From NCBI RefSeq assembly GCF_902830275.1, contig NZ_CADESW010000005.1, positions 186,001 through 250,000 on the forward strand: a stretch of DNA of 64,000 bases. The letters are read 5' to 3'. Origin of the DNA: Burkholderia stagnalis (GTDB lineage: Bacteria > Pseudomonadota > Gammaproteobacteria > Burkholderiales > Burkholderiaceae). This document shows, piece after piece, positions 25,426-33,136 of the stretch. The notes under the pieces were generated by a model, which worked only from the letters and a program-made list of their open reading frames with translations, was not told the origin of the DNA and did not search any database. The translations under genes and the position numbers were made by a program. Position 1 is the stretch's first letter. Every line of letters starts with the position of its first letter.

Positions 25426-26037
25426 ATGAACGCCATCCGTCCGCCCGAGCTGATCGAAACCGATCGCCTTCACCTGCGCCCGCTCACCGACGACGACGCC
25501 CCCGAAGCCTTCGACGCGCTGTTCGGCGATCCGGCGACGACGCTCGATCTGCCCTGGCCGACGCATCGCAGCGTCGATGAAACCCGGGCAAGCATCGCCC
25601 GTCTCGCCGACGGCTGGCGCAGCGGCGCGTTTTTCTGCTGGGGGCTGTTCGAGAAGCGCGACGGCCGCCTGATCGGCACGCTCGAACTGCACGGCCGTTT
25701 GCCGCGCATGGAAATCGGCCTCGTGACGAGCTTCGCGCCGGGGCGGGTGCGTACGCGGGCATGGTCGGAGATGCTGCGCAGCTTCCTCGACTGGCTGATC
25801 GCGCAACCCGGCGTTTACCGGATCGAGGCGTTCTGCTCGGTGACGGGCCGCGCCGCGCCGTTCATGCCGAAGCTCGGCTTCGTTCGCGAGGGCGTCGTGC
25901 GGAACTATGAGGCGCGTCCGAATCTCGGGATGAGCGCGGGCGACAGCTACCTGTTCGCGATCACGAAGGCGCCGATGCCGTTGGGCGAGGGCGCGGCGGC
26001 GCACGACGCGCAGGCGTCGGAGAAGCGTGCGGCGTGA
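25426..26037 (+). CDS. GNAT-family N-acetyltransferase (RimJ/RimL-like)
   Basis: A 203-residue acetyl-CoA-dependent acyltransferase. It opens with the RimJ/RimL-type stretch ELIETDRLHLRPLTDDDAPEAFDALFGDP and continues with RLIGTLELHGRLPRMEIGLV, where the beta-4 and acetyl-CoA region lies. C-terminal YRIEAFCSVTGRAAPFMPKLGFVREGV is the family's motif B region. The last 25 residues are an Ala-rich extra tail. CGGAG lies 7 bases before ATG 25426. It sits inside the type III island without an hrpII box on its own strand, so it looks like an unrelated passenger; a ribosomal-protein or small-molecule acetylase is possible. Confidence 0.85.
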   Translation: MNAIRPPELIETDRLHLRPLTDDDAPEAFDALFGDPATTLDLPWPTHRSVDETRASIARLADGWRSGAFFCWGLFEKRDGRLIGTLELHGRLPRMEIGLVTSFAPGRVRTRAWSEMLRSFLDWLIAQPGVYRIEAFCSVTGRAAPFMPKLGFVREGVVRNYEARPNLGMSAGDSYLFAITKAPMPLGEGAAAHDAQASEKRAA

Positions 26038-26154
26038 GCAGCCGGCGGCTCGGGCGGGCACCCTCGAACGGGGCGTGACCGCGAGCATCCGCGCGTGCGC
26101 CGGCACCGTGCGCCGCCGATGTCGAACGATCCCGCCCGTTTCGATGCATCCGCT

Positions 26155-26640
26155 TCACTCCATCCCGCTCGCGTGCACATGCCGCGCCCACTGGTAGCGA
26201 TCGAGCCGCAGCAGTAGCGAGATGCGCGCGGCGACGTCGTCGTCGTGCATGCGGGCGCCTTCCGCGAGCGCGTCCACTTTCAGGAACCGGCCGACGAGCA
26301 CCGTCGACGCCCGATCCCCCGACAGCACCACCGTCTGCGCATAGCGCCGCCAGTCGTCGTCCTGCAATGCATACAGGCACCAGCTCTGCAGCGCCGCGCA
26401 CAGCGGCGTGCCGCGCTCCTGGTCTTCGAGCGTGCGCAGGATGTGCAGCGCGCCGATCCAGTCGCGCCGGCTGATCCGCAGCCGCACGTCGCACAGGTCG
26501 ATCGCGGCGTTGCGCGGCTGCAGCACACGCAGCGCGAGCAGCAATTCGTCGAGGTCGGCGTGCGCGCTGGCGCGCAGCCCGGCCGAATAGACCGAGAGCA
26601 GCGCGCGCAAGGCGGCCTTGTTGCACGGTTTGATCGCCAT
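26155..26640 (-). CDS. Second HrpB1/HrpK-family protein
   Basis: A 161-residue TPR-like helical protein (ADLDELLLALRVLQPRNAAIDLCDVRLRISRRDWIGALHILRTLE is the recognisable core, in pieces) related to hrpB1 at 12464-13033: both have a leading helix, a LRVLxP motif, then a GxWxxA-type helix. It lacks the Ala/Asn/Gly tail of hrpB1. The ATG at 26640 has no strong site. A TTCG-N16-TTCG box on the same strand lies 77 bases upstream, so it belongs to the HrpB regulon. Two HrpB1-type proteins in one island suggest separate roles in assembly or a duplicated partner for another secreted subunit. Confidence 0.82.
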   Translation of the reverse strand: MAIKPCNKAALRALLSVYSAGLRASAHADLDELLLALRVLQPRNAAIDLCDVRLRISRRDWIGALHILRTLEDQERGTPLCAALQSWCLYALQDDDWRRYAQTVVLSGDRASTVLVGRFLKVDALAEGARMHDDDVAARISLLLRLDRYQWARHVHASGME

Positions 26641-26715
26641 GTCGGTGCGATGCGTCGAGTAGAGATGATCCGTCGACGATGATCGCCGCCATGCGCGCGC
26701 GCGCGGCCGGCGCGT

Positions 26716-26740
26716 GCGAAGCGGCGTCATCCGTGACGAA
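26716..26740 (-). promoter_or_regulatory. hrpII box for the second HrpB1-like gene
   Basis: Read leftward: TTCGT (26740-26736), 15 bases, TTCGC (26720-26716): TTCG-N16-TTCG is intact. A YANNNT hexamer (CATCGT, 26681-26676) is 34 bases below, slightly further than usual. Confidence 0.75.
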
Positions 26741-26786
26741 GCGCGGCGTGGCGCGCCGCCGCGGCAAGCGCGCCACGGCCGATCGT

Positions 26787-26847
26787 TTCGGACGCCGCGA
26801 CGCCGCTTCGCGCGCGGCGCGGCGTCCGCGCACATGCTGCCTAAGCT
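26787..26847 (+). promoter_or_regulatory. hrpII box and -10-like hexamer for the harpin-like gene
   Basis: TTCGG at 26787-26791, 15 bases, TTCGC at 26807-26811, then 30 bases and TAAGCT at 26842-26847 (YANNNT). It is divergent from the preceding box, 46 bases away. The coding start is 119 bases downstream of the box. Confidence 0.85.
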
Positions 26848-26930
26848 TGTCGTCGAACCGCGGGCACACGAAGGCCGCGCGCGTTCCTTTCCCTTTCCCT
26901 CAATCGATGCACATTCATAGCGAGACGGTC

Positions 26931-27482
26931 ATGAGCGTTAACGGCATTTCGAACCATGCCCTCAATCCGGCGCAGTACCAGTCGTCGAAGCCGACGAGCA
27001 GCCGCGATCAGAAGATCGACGAACTGCTCCACGAAATCGAGGAGCTGCTGATGCAGGACGATTCGGGCGACGGCGACGACACGAGCGTCGGCGACGATTC
27101 GTCCGGCAACACGCCGACGGGCGGCAACACGCCGACGGGGGGCCACAGCCCGACGAACCACACGACGACGGGCGGCAAGCCCGGCGAGGACATGCGCGAC
27201 GTGAAGCTGAACACGAAGGCAGGCGGCGAGGCGCTGCACCTGAAGATGGACTCGCAGGGCAACCTGTACAACGGCAGCGGCAATTCGGTCGGCGTCGTCG
27301 ACAAGGACGGCACCGTGAAGCTGAACTCCGGCGCGACGAAGGAACTGGAGCGTCTCGAGACCGGCGGCAACCCGTTGATGAACGCGAACGTCGGCAAGCG
27401 CGGCGCGGGCGGCAACATGGAGTTCACGCAGGACGAAGTGACGGTGAGCGCGGGCGACATCGACCAGAAGGCCGACTTCTGA
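26931..27482 (+). CDS. Harpin-like acidic secreted protein candidate
   Basis: A 183-residue protein without Cys or Trp. It is Gly/Asn/Thr/Asp-rich and strongly acidic in the middle (LLMQDDSGDGDDTSVGDDSSG), followed by a short TPTGGN-type repeat (residues 60-80). The N-terminal 30 residues are Ser/Asn/Gln-rich. This composition, lack of Cys and lack of hydrophobic segments are those of harpins and related type III helper proteins. It is divergent from the HrpB1-like gene and has its own hrpII box. I chose ATG 26931; an ATG eight codons earlier also lacks a good ribosome site. Sequence identity to Hpa1/HrpZ/PopA was not recognised, so the name is by analogy. Confidence 0.68.
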   Translation: MSVNGISNHALNPAQYQSSKPTSSRDQKIDELLHEIEELLMQDDSGDGDDTSVGDDSSGNTPTGGNTPTGGHSPTNHTTTGGKPGEDMRDVKLNTKAGGEALHLKMDSQGNLYNGSGNSVGVVDKDGTVKLNSGATKELERLETGGNPLMNANVGKRGAGGNMEFTQDEVTVSAGDIDQKADF

Positions 27483-27609
27483 TCGTGCGGGCGACGCGGC
27501 ACGGCGGCACTGGACAAGCGCTTTCGAATCGGGTCACACTGCGCGCTTGCGCCGCCGCGCCGCGGCCCGTCCAATCATTCGCGGACCATGACGTCCGCCG
27601 GAGCAGAAC

Positions 27610-28707
27610 GTGAGCGTGCCGCCACGGGCCGATGCCCGGATCTTCGACGTGATGCAGGCCAGGCAGGCATGGGGCACGCTCGCGCTCGACCATGACGGCG
27701 CGATTCTCGCGGCCACCGCGCGTGCGCACGCGCTGTTCGGCCGCACGCTGCCCGCCGGGCTGCCGCTGCGCGCGATGCTCGGCGATGCGGCGAGCGCGGC
27801 GCTCGCGGATGCCGCCGCGCTGTTCGACGCACTCGAACAAGGATTCGAATTCGAAACCGACGATGCGATCCTGTGGTTGACGCTGCAGCGGGTCGAGCAC
27901 GATCCGGAGATCGCCGCGACGGTCACGGTGGCCGATGTCACGCCGCTGCGGCGCGCGCTCGACGAGCGCGTCGCGTCGCTGCGCTTTCTTGCGCACGACC
28001 TGCGTTCGCCGCAGAATTCGATCCTCGCGCTGACCCAGCTCCACGACGCCGATCCGGACGCGTTCGCCGCGTGCGGCGGCCTCGGGCGGATCGAGCAGCT
28101 CGCGCGGCACGCGCTGCTGCTCGGCCAGGACTACCTCGTCGCGTCGGCGGCGGACGATCTCCGGCAACGGCATTTCGTGCGCTTCGACCTGCGCACGATG
28201 CTGCGCGAGCTCGTGCCGAAGCTCGAAGTGGGCGCCGTCTATCGCGGCGTCGCGCTGCAGCTGTGGCTCGACGACGCCACGCCGCTGTGGCTGCGCGGCG
28301 CGCGCGTGTTCGTCGCCCGCGCGCTGCAGAACCTCGTCGACAACGCGGTGCAGGCGTCGCGGCAGGGCGCGCGCGTCGAGATCCGGCTGCACGTGCGCGA
28401 CGCGCACGCGGAAGTGACGATCCGCGACTGGGCCGGCGGCCTGCCGGGCCTCGTGCCGGATGCGCGCATGACCGATTTCGCGCCGCTCGCGAAGCGCGGC
28501 TCGATGGGCTTCGGCCTCGGGCTGCAGCTCGCCGCGCAGGTGGCGGCCGCGCATGCGGGCACGCTGTATGCCGAATCGAATCGCGGCGTCGGCACGACCT
28601 TCGTATTGCGCGTGCCGATGCTTGCGCCGGCGTCCGCCCACGATGCGCCGCCGGCCGTGCCGGAAGGCGTCGCGCGCTGGCGCGCAAGCGTCGCACCGGA
28701 CGGCTGA
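27610..28707 (+). CDS. Cytoplasmic sensor histidine kinase
   Basis: A 365-residue histidine kinase without membrane segments. The first 110 residues form a PAS-like sensory part (GTLALDHDGAILAATARAHALFG). The H box is FLAHDLRSPQ with His129, the N box ALQNLVDNAVQAS near 240, and the G boxes DWAGGLPG and GFGLGLQLA follow. The GTG start at 27610 has GGAG 8 bases upstream. The response-regulator gene is 45 bases downstream on the same strand, so the two are a pair. The stimulus must be cytoplasmic or come through a partner. Targets could be the pilus operon or hrpB; the sequence does not decide. Confidence 0.93.
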   Translation: MSVPPRADARIFDVMQARQAWGTLALDHDGAILAATARAHALFGRTLPAGLPLRAMLGDAASAALADAAALFDALEQGFEFETDDAILWLTLQRVEHDPEIAATVTVADVTPLRRALDERVASLRFLAHDLRSPQNSILALTQLHDADPDAFAACGGLGRIEQLARHALLLGQDYLVASAADDLRQRHFVRFDLRTMLRELVPKLEVGAVYRGVALQLWLDDATPLWLRGARVFVARALQNLVDNAVQASRQGARVEIRLHVRDAHAEVTIRDWAGGLPGLVPDARMTDFAPLAKRGSMGFGLGLQLAAQVAAAHAGTLYAESNRGVGTTFVLRVPMLAPASAHDAPPAVPEGVARWRASVAPDG

Positions 28708-28752
28708 GCGCGCGCGTTTTTTCTTTTTCGCTTGACGACCCCTATTTCCACG

Positions 28753-29502
28753 ATGTCCGAACCGAACATGCAGCGCAACGTGCAGCAGCCCAAGCAGATC
28801 GTCGTCGTCGAGGACGATCCGGTGCAGCGCACGCTGCTCGTCACCTGGCTCAAGGCCGAGGGCTACCGCGTCGAGGCGTTCGACGACGGCCTCGACGCGC
28901 GCCGCTTCCTCGGCGAGAGCTGGGCCGACTTGCTGCTGCTCGACTGGGATCTGCCCGGGATGACGGGCGAGCGGCTGCTCGCGTGGGTGCGCGGCCGCGC
29001 GCGCTCGATCGTCCCCGTGATCTTCCAGACCGTGCATTCGGACGAAGAGGACATCGTGAAGATCCTCGACGCCGGCGCGGACGATTTCCTCATCAAGCCG
29101 CTCGAAAAACAGACGCTGCTCGCGCGCGTGCGCGCGCTGCTGCGGCGCTTCGCGGCGCTGTCGGTCGACAGCGGGCGCATGCAGCTCGGCGGCTACACGC
29201 TGTCGCGCGCGACGCTGAGCGTGTCCGACGGCAGCGCGTCGCATGCGTTCAGCGCGAAGGAGTTCGACATCCTGTGGCATCTGGCCGAGCATCCGGGCAC
29301 CGTCGTGCAGCGGCAGGACCTGCTGCGGCTCGTGTGGGGCGCGGAAGCGAACGCGCAGACCCGCTCGGTCGACATGTACGTGAGCCGGCTGCGCAGCCGG
29401 CTGAAGGCGGCGGGCCTCGGCTGGGCCGTGCAAGCCGCTTACGCGACCGGCTATCGGCTGAACCTGGGCGCGGACGCGGAACCGGCGGATCGCGCATCGT
29501 GA
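28753..29502 (+). CDS. OmpR-family response regulator
   Basis: A 249-residue regulator. The receiver has Asp21/Asp22, phospho-acceptor Asp64 (LLLDWDLPGM), Thr93 and Lys115 (LIKPLEK). The C-terminal winged helix (residues 145-240) has the usual FSAKEFDILWHLAEHPGTVV and DMYVSRLRSRLK. The ATG at 28753 is used because the TTG further up has no ribosome site; neither is strong. In Ralstonia the HrpG regulator that turns on hrpB is also OmpR-like, so this protein is one candidate for the link above hrpB, but HrpG lacks a partner kinase gene beside it. The last bases overlap the next gene. Confidence 0.93.
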   Translation: MSEPNMQRNVQQPKQIVVVEDDPVQRTLLVTWLKAEGYRVEAFDDGLDARRFLGESWADLLLLDWDLPGMTGERLLAWVRGRARSIVPVIFQTVHSDEEDIVKILDAGADDFLIKPLEKQTLLARVRALLRRFAALSVDSGRMQLGGYTLSRATLSVSDGSASHAFSAKEFDILWHLAEHPGTVVQRQDLLRLVWGAEANAQTRSVDMYVSRLRSRLKAAGLGWAVQAAYATGYRLNLGADAEPADRAS

Positions 29503-30956
29503 CGCGGCGTGCGGCCGCATCGGCTGCCGCGCTGGCGCTGGCGCTCGCGGGCCATGCGCCCGCGCTGCACGCGGTGCCGCTCACGTGGCCGCTCGCCCGC
29601 TTCGACTATCGCGTCGGGCCGGTGAACGCCGCCGACGCGTTGAGCGAGCTGAGCCGACGCTCGGGCGTCGCCATCGACATCAAGACAGACACGCCGTGCC
29701 GGTTCGACGCGCGCGACGCGCTGCCGCCGCAGCGTTTCGTCGACCGGGTCGCGCAGGCGTGCGGGCTCGCGTCGTACTACGACGGCGCGGTGCTGCAACT
29801 CGTCGCGCCCGCTGCGTTCGAGCGCGCGGCCGTGCGGCTCAACTACGCGACGCTGGCCGAGCTGCGCGCGACGCTCGCGCGGCAGCGGATCGCCGATGCG
29901 CGCTGGCAGCCCGGCTACGACGACGCGGCGCGGATCGTGCGGGTTGCCGGCCCGCCGCGCTATGTCGCGCTGGTGTTGTCCGCCGCGCGCGCGCTGGACG
30001 AGGCCGCGCAGGCGCGCGTGCGCACCGAGACGCGCGCGTTCCGGCTGCGCACGCGCACGGCGGCCGATCGGCTCGTGAGCGGCGAAGGTGACGATGCGCC
30101 GCTGCCGGGCCTCGCGACGCGGCTGCGCCGCCGGTTCGAGCAGGACGGCCTCGCGCCGCGCGCGGTGCCGGGCGTGCGCGAATTCACCGCGACGCTGCCG
30201 ATCGTCGACGCGGACGCACGCTCGAACACCGTGCTGATCCGCGACGTGCCCGCGCGGCTCGCCCGCGACGCGCGACTCGTCGCGCAGCTCGATACGCTGC
30301 CGGCACCGATCCGGATCGATGCGTTCGGCGCGACGCTGGCGCCCGCCCGGCTCGATGCGCTCGGGCTGCGGTGGCGCGACGGCACGCAGGCGGCCGGCGC
30401 CCCGCGCGTCGCGATCGCGCCCGCACCGGACGGCTGCGCGCCGGCCCGTGCGCGCATCGCCGAACTGGCCGCGCGCGGCGACGCGTCGATCGACGCCGAC
30501 GGCTCGACGCTCACGCTGCCCGACGGCAGCGCCGATTTTGGCCGGTTGCGGCAGGCGTTCGTGCCGTCCGGCGACGGCGATGCGCGCTCGCTCGACGCGC
30601 AGCGCAACGGCTTCGCGATGCGCATCACGCCGCACGAAACCGCGCAGGCGGGCCGCTACGCGCTCGACCTGCGGATCGTCGAGCGCTGGGCGAGCGGGGG
30701 CGCGCCGTCGCGCGACACGGTGTCCGACGTGACGCTCTCGGCAGGAGAATGCGCGGCGCTCGCGCTGCCGCCCGCCGACGGGCGCGGCGAGCAGCGGCTC
30801 GTCCTGGTGACGCCGCGCGTTGCGCCGCCGCCCGCCAGCCCGGTCGCCCGTGCGCCGGACACCGCGAAGCCCGCGCCGCGCACGCATGCGCCGTCACGCG
30901 CGCATCCGGCGGCCGGCCTCGGCCTCAGCACGCAAACGCGCCTGCTCGGCAATTGA
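29499..30956 (+). CDS. SctC-like secretin homologue with a shortened pore domain
   Basis: A 485-residue exported protein related to the type III secretin at 42285-44081. It has a signal peptide (to about residue 26), an N0-like domain (FDYRVGPVNAADALSELSRRSG), an N1-like domain (LNYATLAELRATLARQRI) and an N3-like stretch ending in SNTVLIRDVPARLA. The pore part then begins (PIRIDAFGATLAPARLDALGLRW), and the protein ends with the same LVTPRV as SctC. About 90 residues present in SctC, covering the central gate strands (SPKVTTLDN region), are missing or unrecognisable. The GTG start overlaps the regulator stop. It may form no pore and act as a periplasmic ring or partner; decay is the alternative, though the frame is open throughout. 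Confidence 0.72.
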   Translation: MTRRAAASAAALALALAGHAPALHAVPLTWPLARFDYRVGPVNAADALSELSRRSGVAIDIKTDTPCRFDARDALPPQRFVDRVAQACGLASYYDGAVLQLVAPAAFERAAVRLNYATLAELRATLARQRIADARWQPGYDDAARIVRVAGPPRYVALVLSAARALDEAAQARVRTETRAFRLRTRTAADRLVSGEGDDAPLPGLATRLRRRFEQDGLAPRAVPGVREFTATLPIVDADARSNTVLIRDVPARLARDARLVAQLDTLPAPIRIDAFGATLAPARLDALGLRWRDGTQAAGAPRVAIAPAPDGCAPARARIAELAARGDASIDADGSTLTLPDGSADFGRLRQAFVPSGDGDARSLDAQRNGFAMRITPHETAQAGRYALDLRIVERWASGGAPSRDTVSDVTLSAGECAALALPPADGRGEQRLVLVTPRVAPPPASPVARAPDTAKPAPRTHAPSRAHPAAGLGLSTQTRLLGN

Positions 30957-31127
30957 TGCCAATTTCGCTCATTATTAAAACGGCGATCGCGCACGATTTA
31001 TACGCACGATCGAGCGCGACTTTTTAAATTAATGCGGCCGGTCAATTAACGTGCGATCCGTGCGTGTTTATCTGATTTTTTTTCGTTTTTAGATCGGCGA
31101 TAAAAATGCCGGCCCGGCTGCGTACGT

Positions 31128-32231
31128 CTATCGATTAACAATGGACTGCATCATTTCATTCAGTTCGAGCCGATTGTAAGTCGCCCGTAATGCGTCCTTC
31201 GCCGTGATCCGGTTGCGGGCCGCGAGCGCGGCGAGATCGTCGTTCAGCGAGCGCGACATGTTGTCCTCGCGGCGCCGCAGGAACTCGTTGACGAGGTGCA
31301 GCTTGGCCGGATCCGCGATCAGCTTTGCGACCTGGTTGTTGTTGTTGAACAGCAGCTCGCTCGCGAGCACGAGGCTTTCGCCGTCCGCGCTCGGCACGAG
31401 GCTCTGGCAGACGATGCCGATCAGCGATTCGGCGAGCGCGACCGCGTGCCGGTCGCGCTGCTCGACCGGAAAGAACGACAGCAGCTTGTTGAGCGCGCTG
31501 ACCGCGCTGCCCGTGTGCATCGTCGCGAGCACGAGATGCCCGGATTCGCCCGCCTGCAGCAGCGTGTCGGCCGTCTGCGCGTCGCGCACCTCGCCGACCA
31601 TCACGACGTCCGGCTTCTGCCGCAGCGCCTCGCGCAGCCCGTGCGGGAAATTCGGCGTATCGGTCGGCACTTCGCGTTGCGAGATGATCGACTGGCGGCG
31701 CTCCAGATAGTATTCGATCGGCTCCTCGATCGTGACGATATGGGTGTTGCGCGTCGCGTTGATGTGCTCGAGCAGCGACGCGATCGTCGTCGTCTTGCCC
31801 GAGCCCGTCGGGCCGGTGACGAGGATGATGCCCTTCGTGTTGTCGAGCATCGAGCGCACGTAGACGGGCAGGCCGAGTTCCTCGAGGGGCAGCGGCTTGA
31901 GCGGCAGGCGGCGCATCGAGATCACGATCTTGCGGCCGCCGCCTGCGCGATATACGTGGCAGCGCAGCCGGCAGCGCGTGAGGACGAACGGGCGGTCGAG
32001 CGTGCCCTGACGCAGCGCGCTCTCCCAGTGCTCGTCGATGGCGTCGAGCAGCGGCCGCATGTCGTCGAGAAGCACCGGTTCGTCGCTCGTCTCGACCCAG
32101 CCGCGCGGCGTCTTGATCGTGACGGGGCGATCCTGCTCGATGTGGATGTCGGTGAACATCTGCTTCAGATCGATCAGGCCGAGCACTTCGCCGGCGAGAT
32201 CGCGCAGCGGGGCGGCAGCATGCTGGTTCAT
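31128..32231 (-). CDS. PilT-like type IV pilus retraction ATPase
   Basis: A 367-residue hexameric ATPase of the PilT/BfpF group. Walker A GPTGSGKT is at residues 140-147. The acidic box follows in IVTIEEPIEYYLERRQSIISQREV and Walker B in PDVVMVGEVRDAQTADTLLQAGESGHLVLATMHTG (read in pieces). It lacks the zinc-binding Cys pairs of extension ATPases, as PilT proteins do. Transcribed leftward, opposite the pilus operon, with 311 bases between. R64-type pili usually have no retraction motor, so this gene gives the pilus a possible retraction step like that of BfpF. Confidence 0.9.
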   Translation of the reverse strand: MNQHAAAPLRDLAGEVLGLIDLKQMFTDIHIEQDRPVTIKTPRGWVETSDEPVLLDDMRPLLDAIDEHWESALRQGTLDRPFVLTRCRLRCHVYRAGGGRKIVISMRRLPLKPLPLEELGLPVYVRSMLDNTKGIILVTGPTGSGKTTTIASLLEHINATRNTHIVTIEEPIEYYLERRQSIISQREVPTDTPNFPHGLREALRQKPDVVMVGEVRDAQTADTLLQAGESGHLVLATMHTGSAVSALNKLLSFFPVEQRDRHAVALAESLIGIVCQSLVPSADGESLVLASELLFNNNNQVAKLIADPAKLHLVNEFLRRREDNMSRSLNDDLAALAARNRITAKDALRATYNRLELNEMMQSIVNR

Positions 32232-32542
32232 CTTGATGGCGATTCGAGTGATTGAAAAGGACGGCGCATTACGCGCGGGCGGGAAATTTGAATGGTCTAT
32301 TCAATTTTGCACGCAAACTAGCTTTTGTCAAACTGTTCGGGGTATATTTGCCGCGCAATAATCACTTCAATAATGCGACTGCGTGCGTAGACCTATTATG
32401 TACAGCCGCGCTAATCCCGGGTCCGGAAAGCCCATTGAGGCCGCGCAGGCGGCCCGAGGCGCCGGACACGACATCCGGGGTCATCGGGCGGCAAAGCGCG
32501 GGGCCAGCGGCGCACGGCAGCAGTCGAGTAACGAGGACAATC
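32232..32542. promoter_or_regulatory. Divergent promoter region of the pilus operon and pilT-like gene
   Basis: These 311 bases hold no gene. The left part (32285-32400) is much more AT-rich than the surroundings. It contains a perfect inverted repeat TTGAAT-ggtct-ATTCAA at 32288-32304, a good operator candidate, and -10-like hexamers such as TATATT near 32343. No hrpII box is present, so the pilus operon does not look like part of the HrpB regulon. Confidence 0.55.
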
Positions 32543-33136
32543 ATGATGCACGGCGCTACGGTCGCCGCGGCCGCGTTCATCGCGTTCGCGCTTCTTGCAA
32601 CCGATTGCGCGGCGAGCGGCACGCCCGCCGGCACCGAGCCGGCACCGGCCAGCCCATTTGCCGAGCGCTTCGATCACGCGCCGCTGACCGCGCAGCGCGG
32701 CGACGTGCCGCGGGCGGCGCAGGCGCAAACGCAGGCGCAAACGCAGGCGCAAACGCAAACGCAGGCGCAGGCGCAGGCGCAGGCGCAGGCGCAGGCGCAG
32801 GCGCAGGCGCAGGCGCAGGCGCAGGCGGGCGCCACGCCAGCCCCGGCCACGCGGCCCGTGCCGCCGCCCGTGGCGAACCTGCCCACCTGGGACGTGCGCG
32901 CCTCCGACGGCACGATTCGCGGCGTTTTGTCGCGCTGGGCGCGCACGGCGGGCTGGCAGCTCGTGTGGGACGCGCCGGTCGATTTCAGCATCGATGCGCA
33001 GGCGACGCTGCGCGGCTCGTTCGAGGACGCGCTGCAGGCGCTCGTCGCGAGCCTCGGCCGTACGTCGACGCCGATCCAGGCGATTCTTTATCAAGGCAAT
33101 CATGTGTTGCGCGTCGTCGCGCAAGGAGCGGGCTGA
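32543..33136 (+). CDS. pilL: PilL/TcpQ-like type IVb pilus protein with a Gln-Ala repeat linker
   Basis: A 197-residue exported protein. It has a signal sequence (Cys20-Ala region LLATDCAAS, possibly a lipoprotein), an extended linker of 19 or so Gln-Ala/Gln-Thr pairs (about residues 58-95), and a C-terminal TcpQ/PilL domain (WDVRASDGTIRGVLSRWARTAG, then LRGSFEDALQALVASLG). TcpQ-type proteins stabilise the outer-membrane secretin. GAGGA lies 6 bases before ATG 32543; another ATG follows one codon later. The stop overlaps the pilN ATG. The short length compared with R64 PilL and the repeat are unusual. Confidence 0.83.
   Translation: MMHGATVAAAAFIAFALLATDCAASGTPAGTEPAPASPFAERFDHAPLTAQRGDVPRAAQAQTQAQTQAQTQTQAQAQAQAQAQAQAQAQAQAQAGATPAPATRPVPPPVANLPTWDVRASDGTIRGVLSRWARTAGWQLVWDAPVDFSIDAQATLRGSFEDALQALVASLGRTSTPIQAILYQGNHVLRVVAQGAG
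32716..32826 (+). repeat. Hexanucleotide tract (GCGCAG/GCGCAA) inside the pilL-like gene
   Basis: About 18 hexamers in a row, mostly GCGCAG, with a few GCAAAC variants at the left end, encoding the Gln-Ala linker. Because the unit is six bases, slippage would lengthen or shorten the linker without breaking the frame. Confidence 0.9.

Noticed and set aside
28732..28752. TTG start for the response regulator
   Set aside because: Neither TTG 28732 nor ATG 28753 has a strong ribosome site; the ATG gives the usual short N-terminus before the receiver domain.
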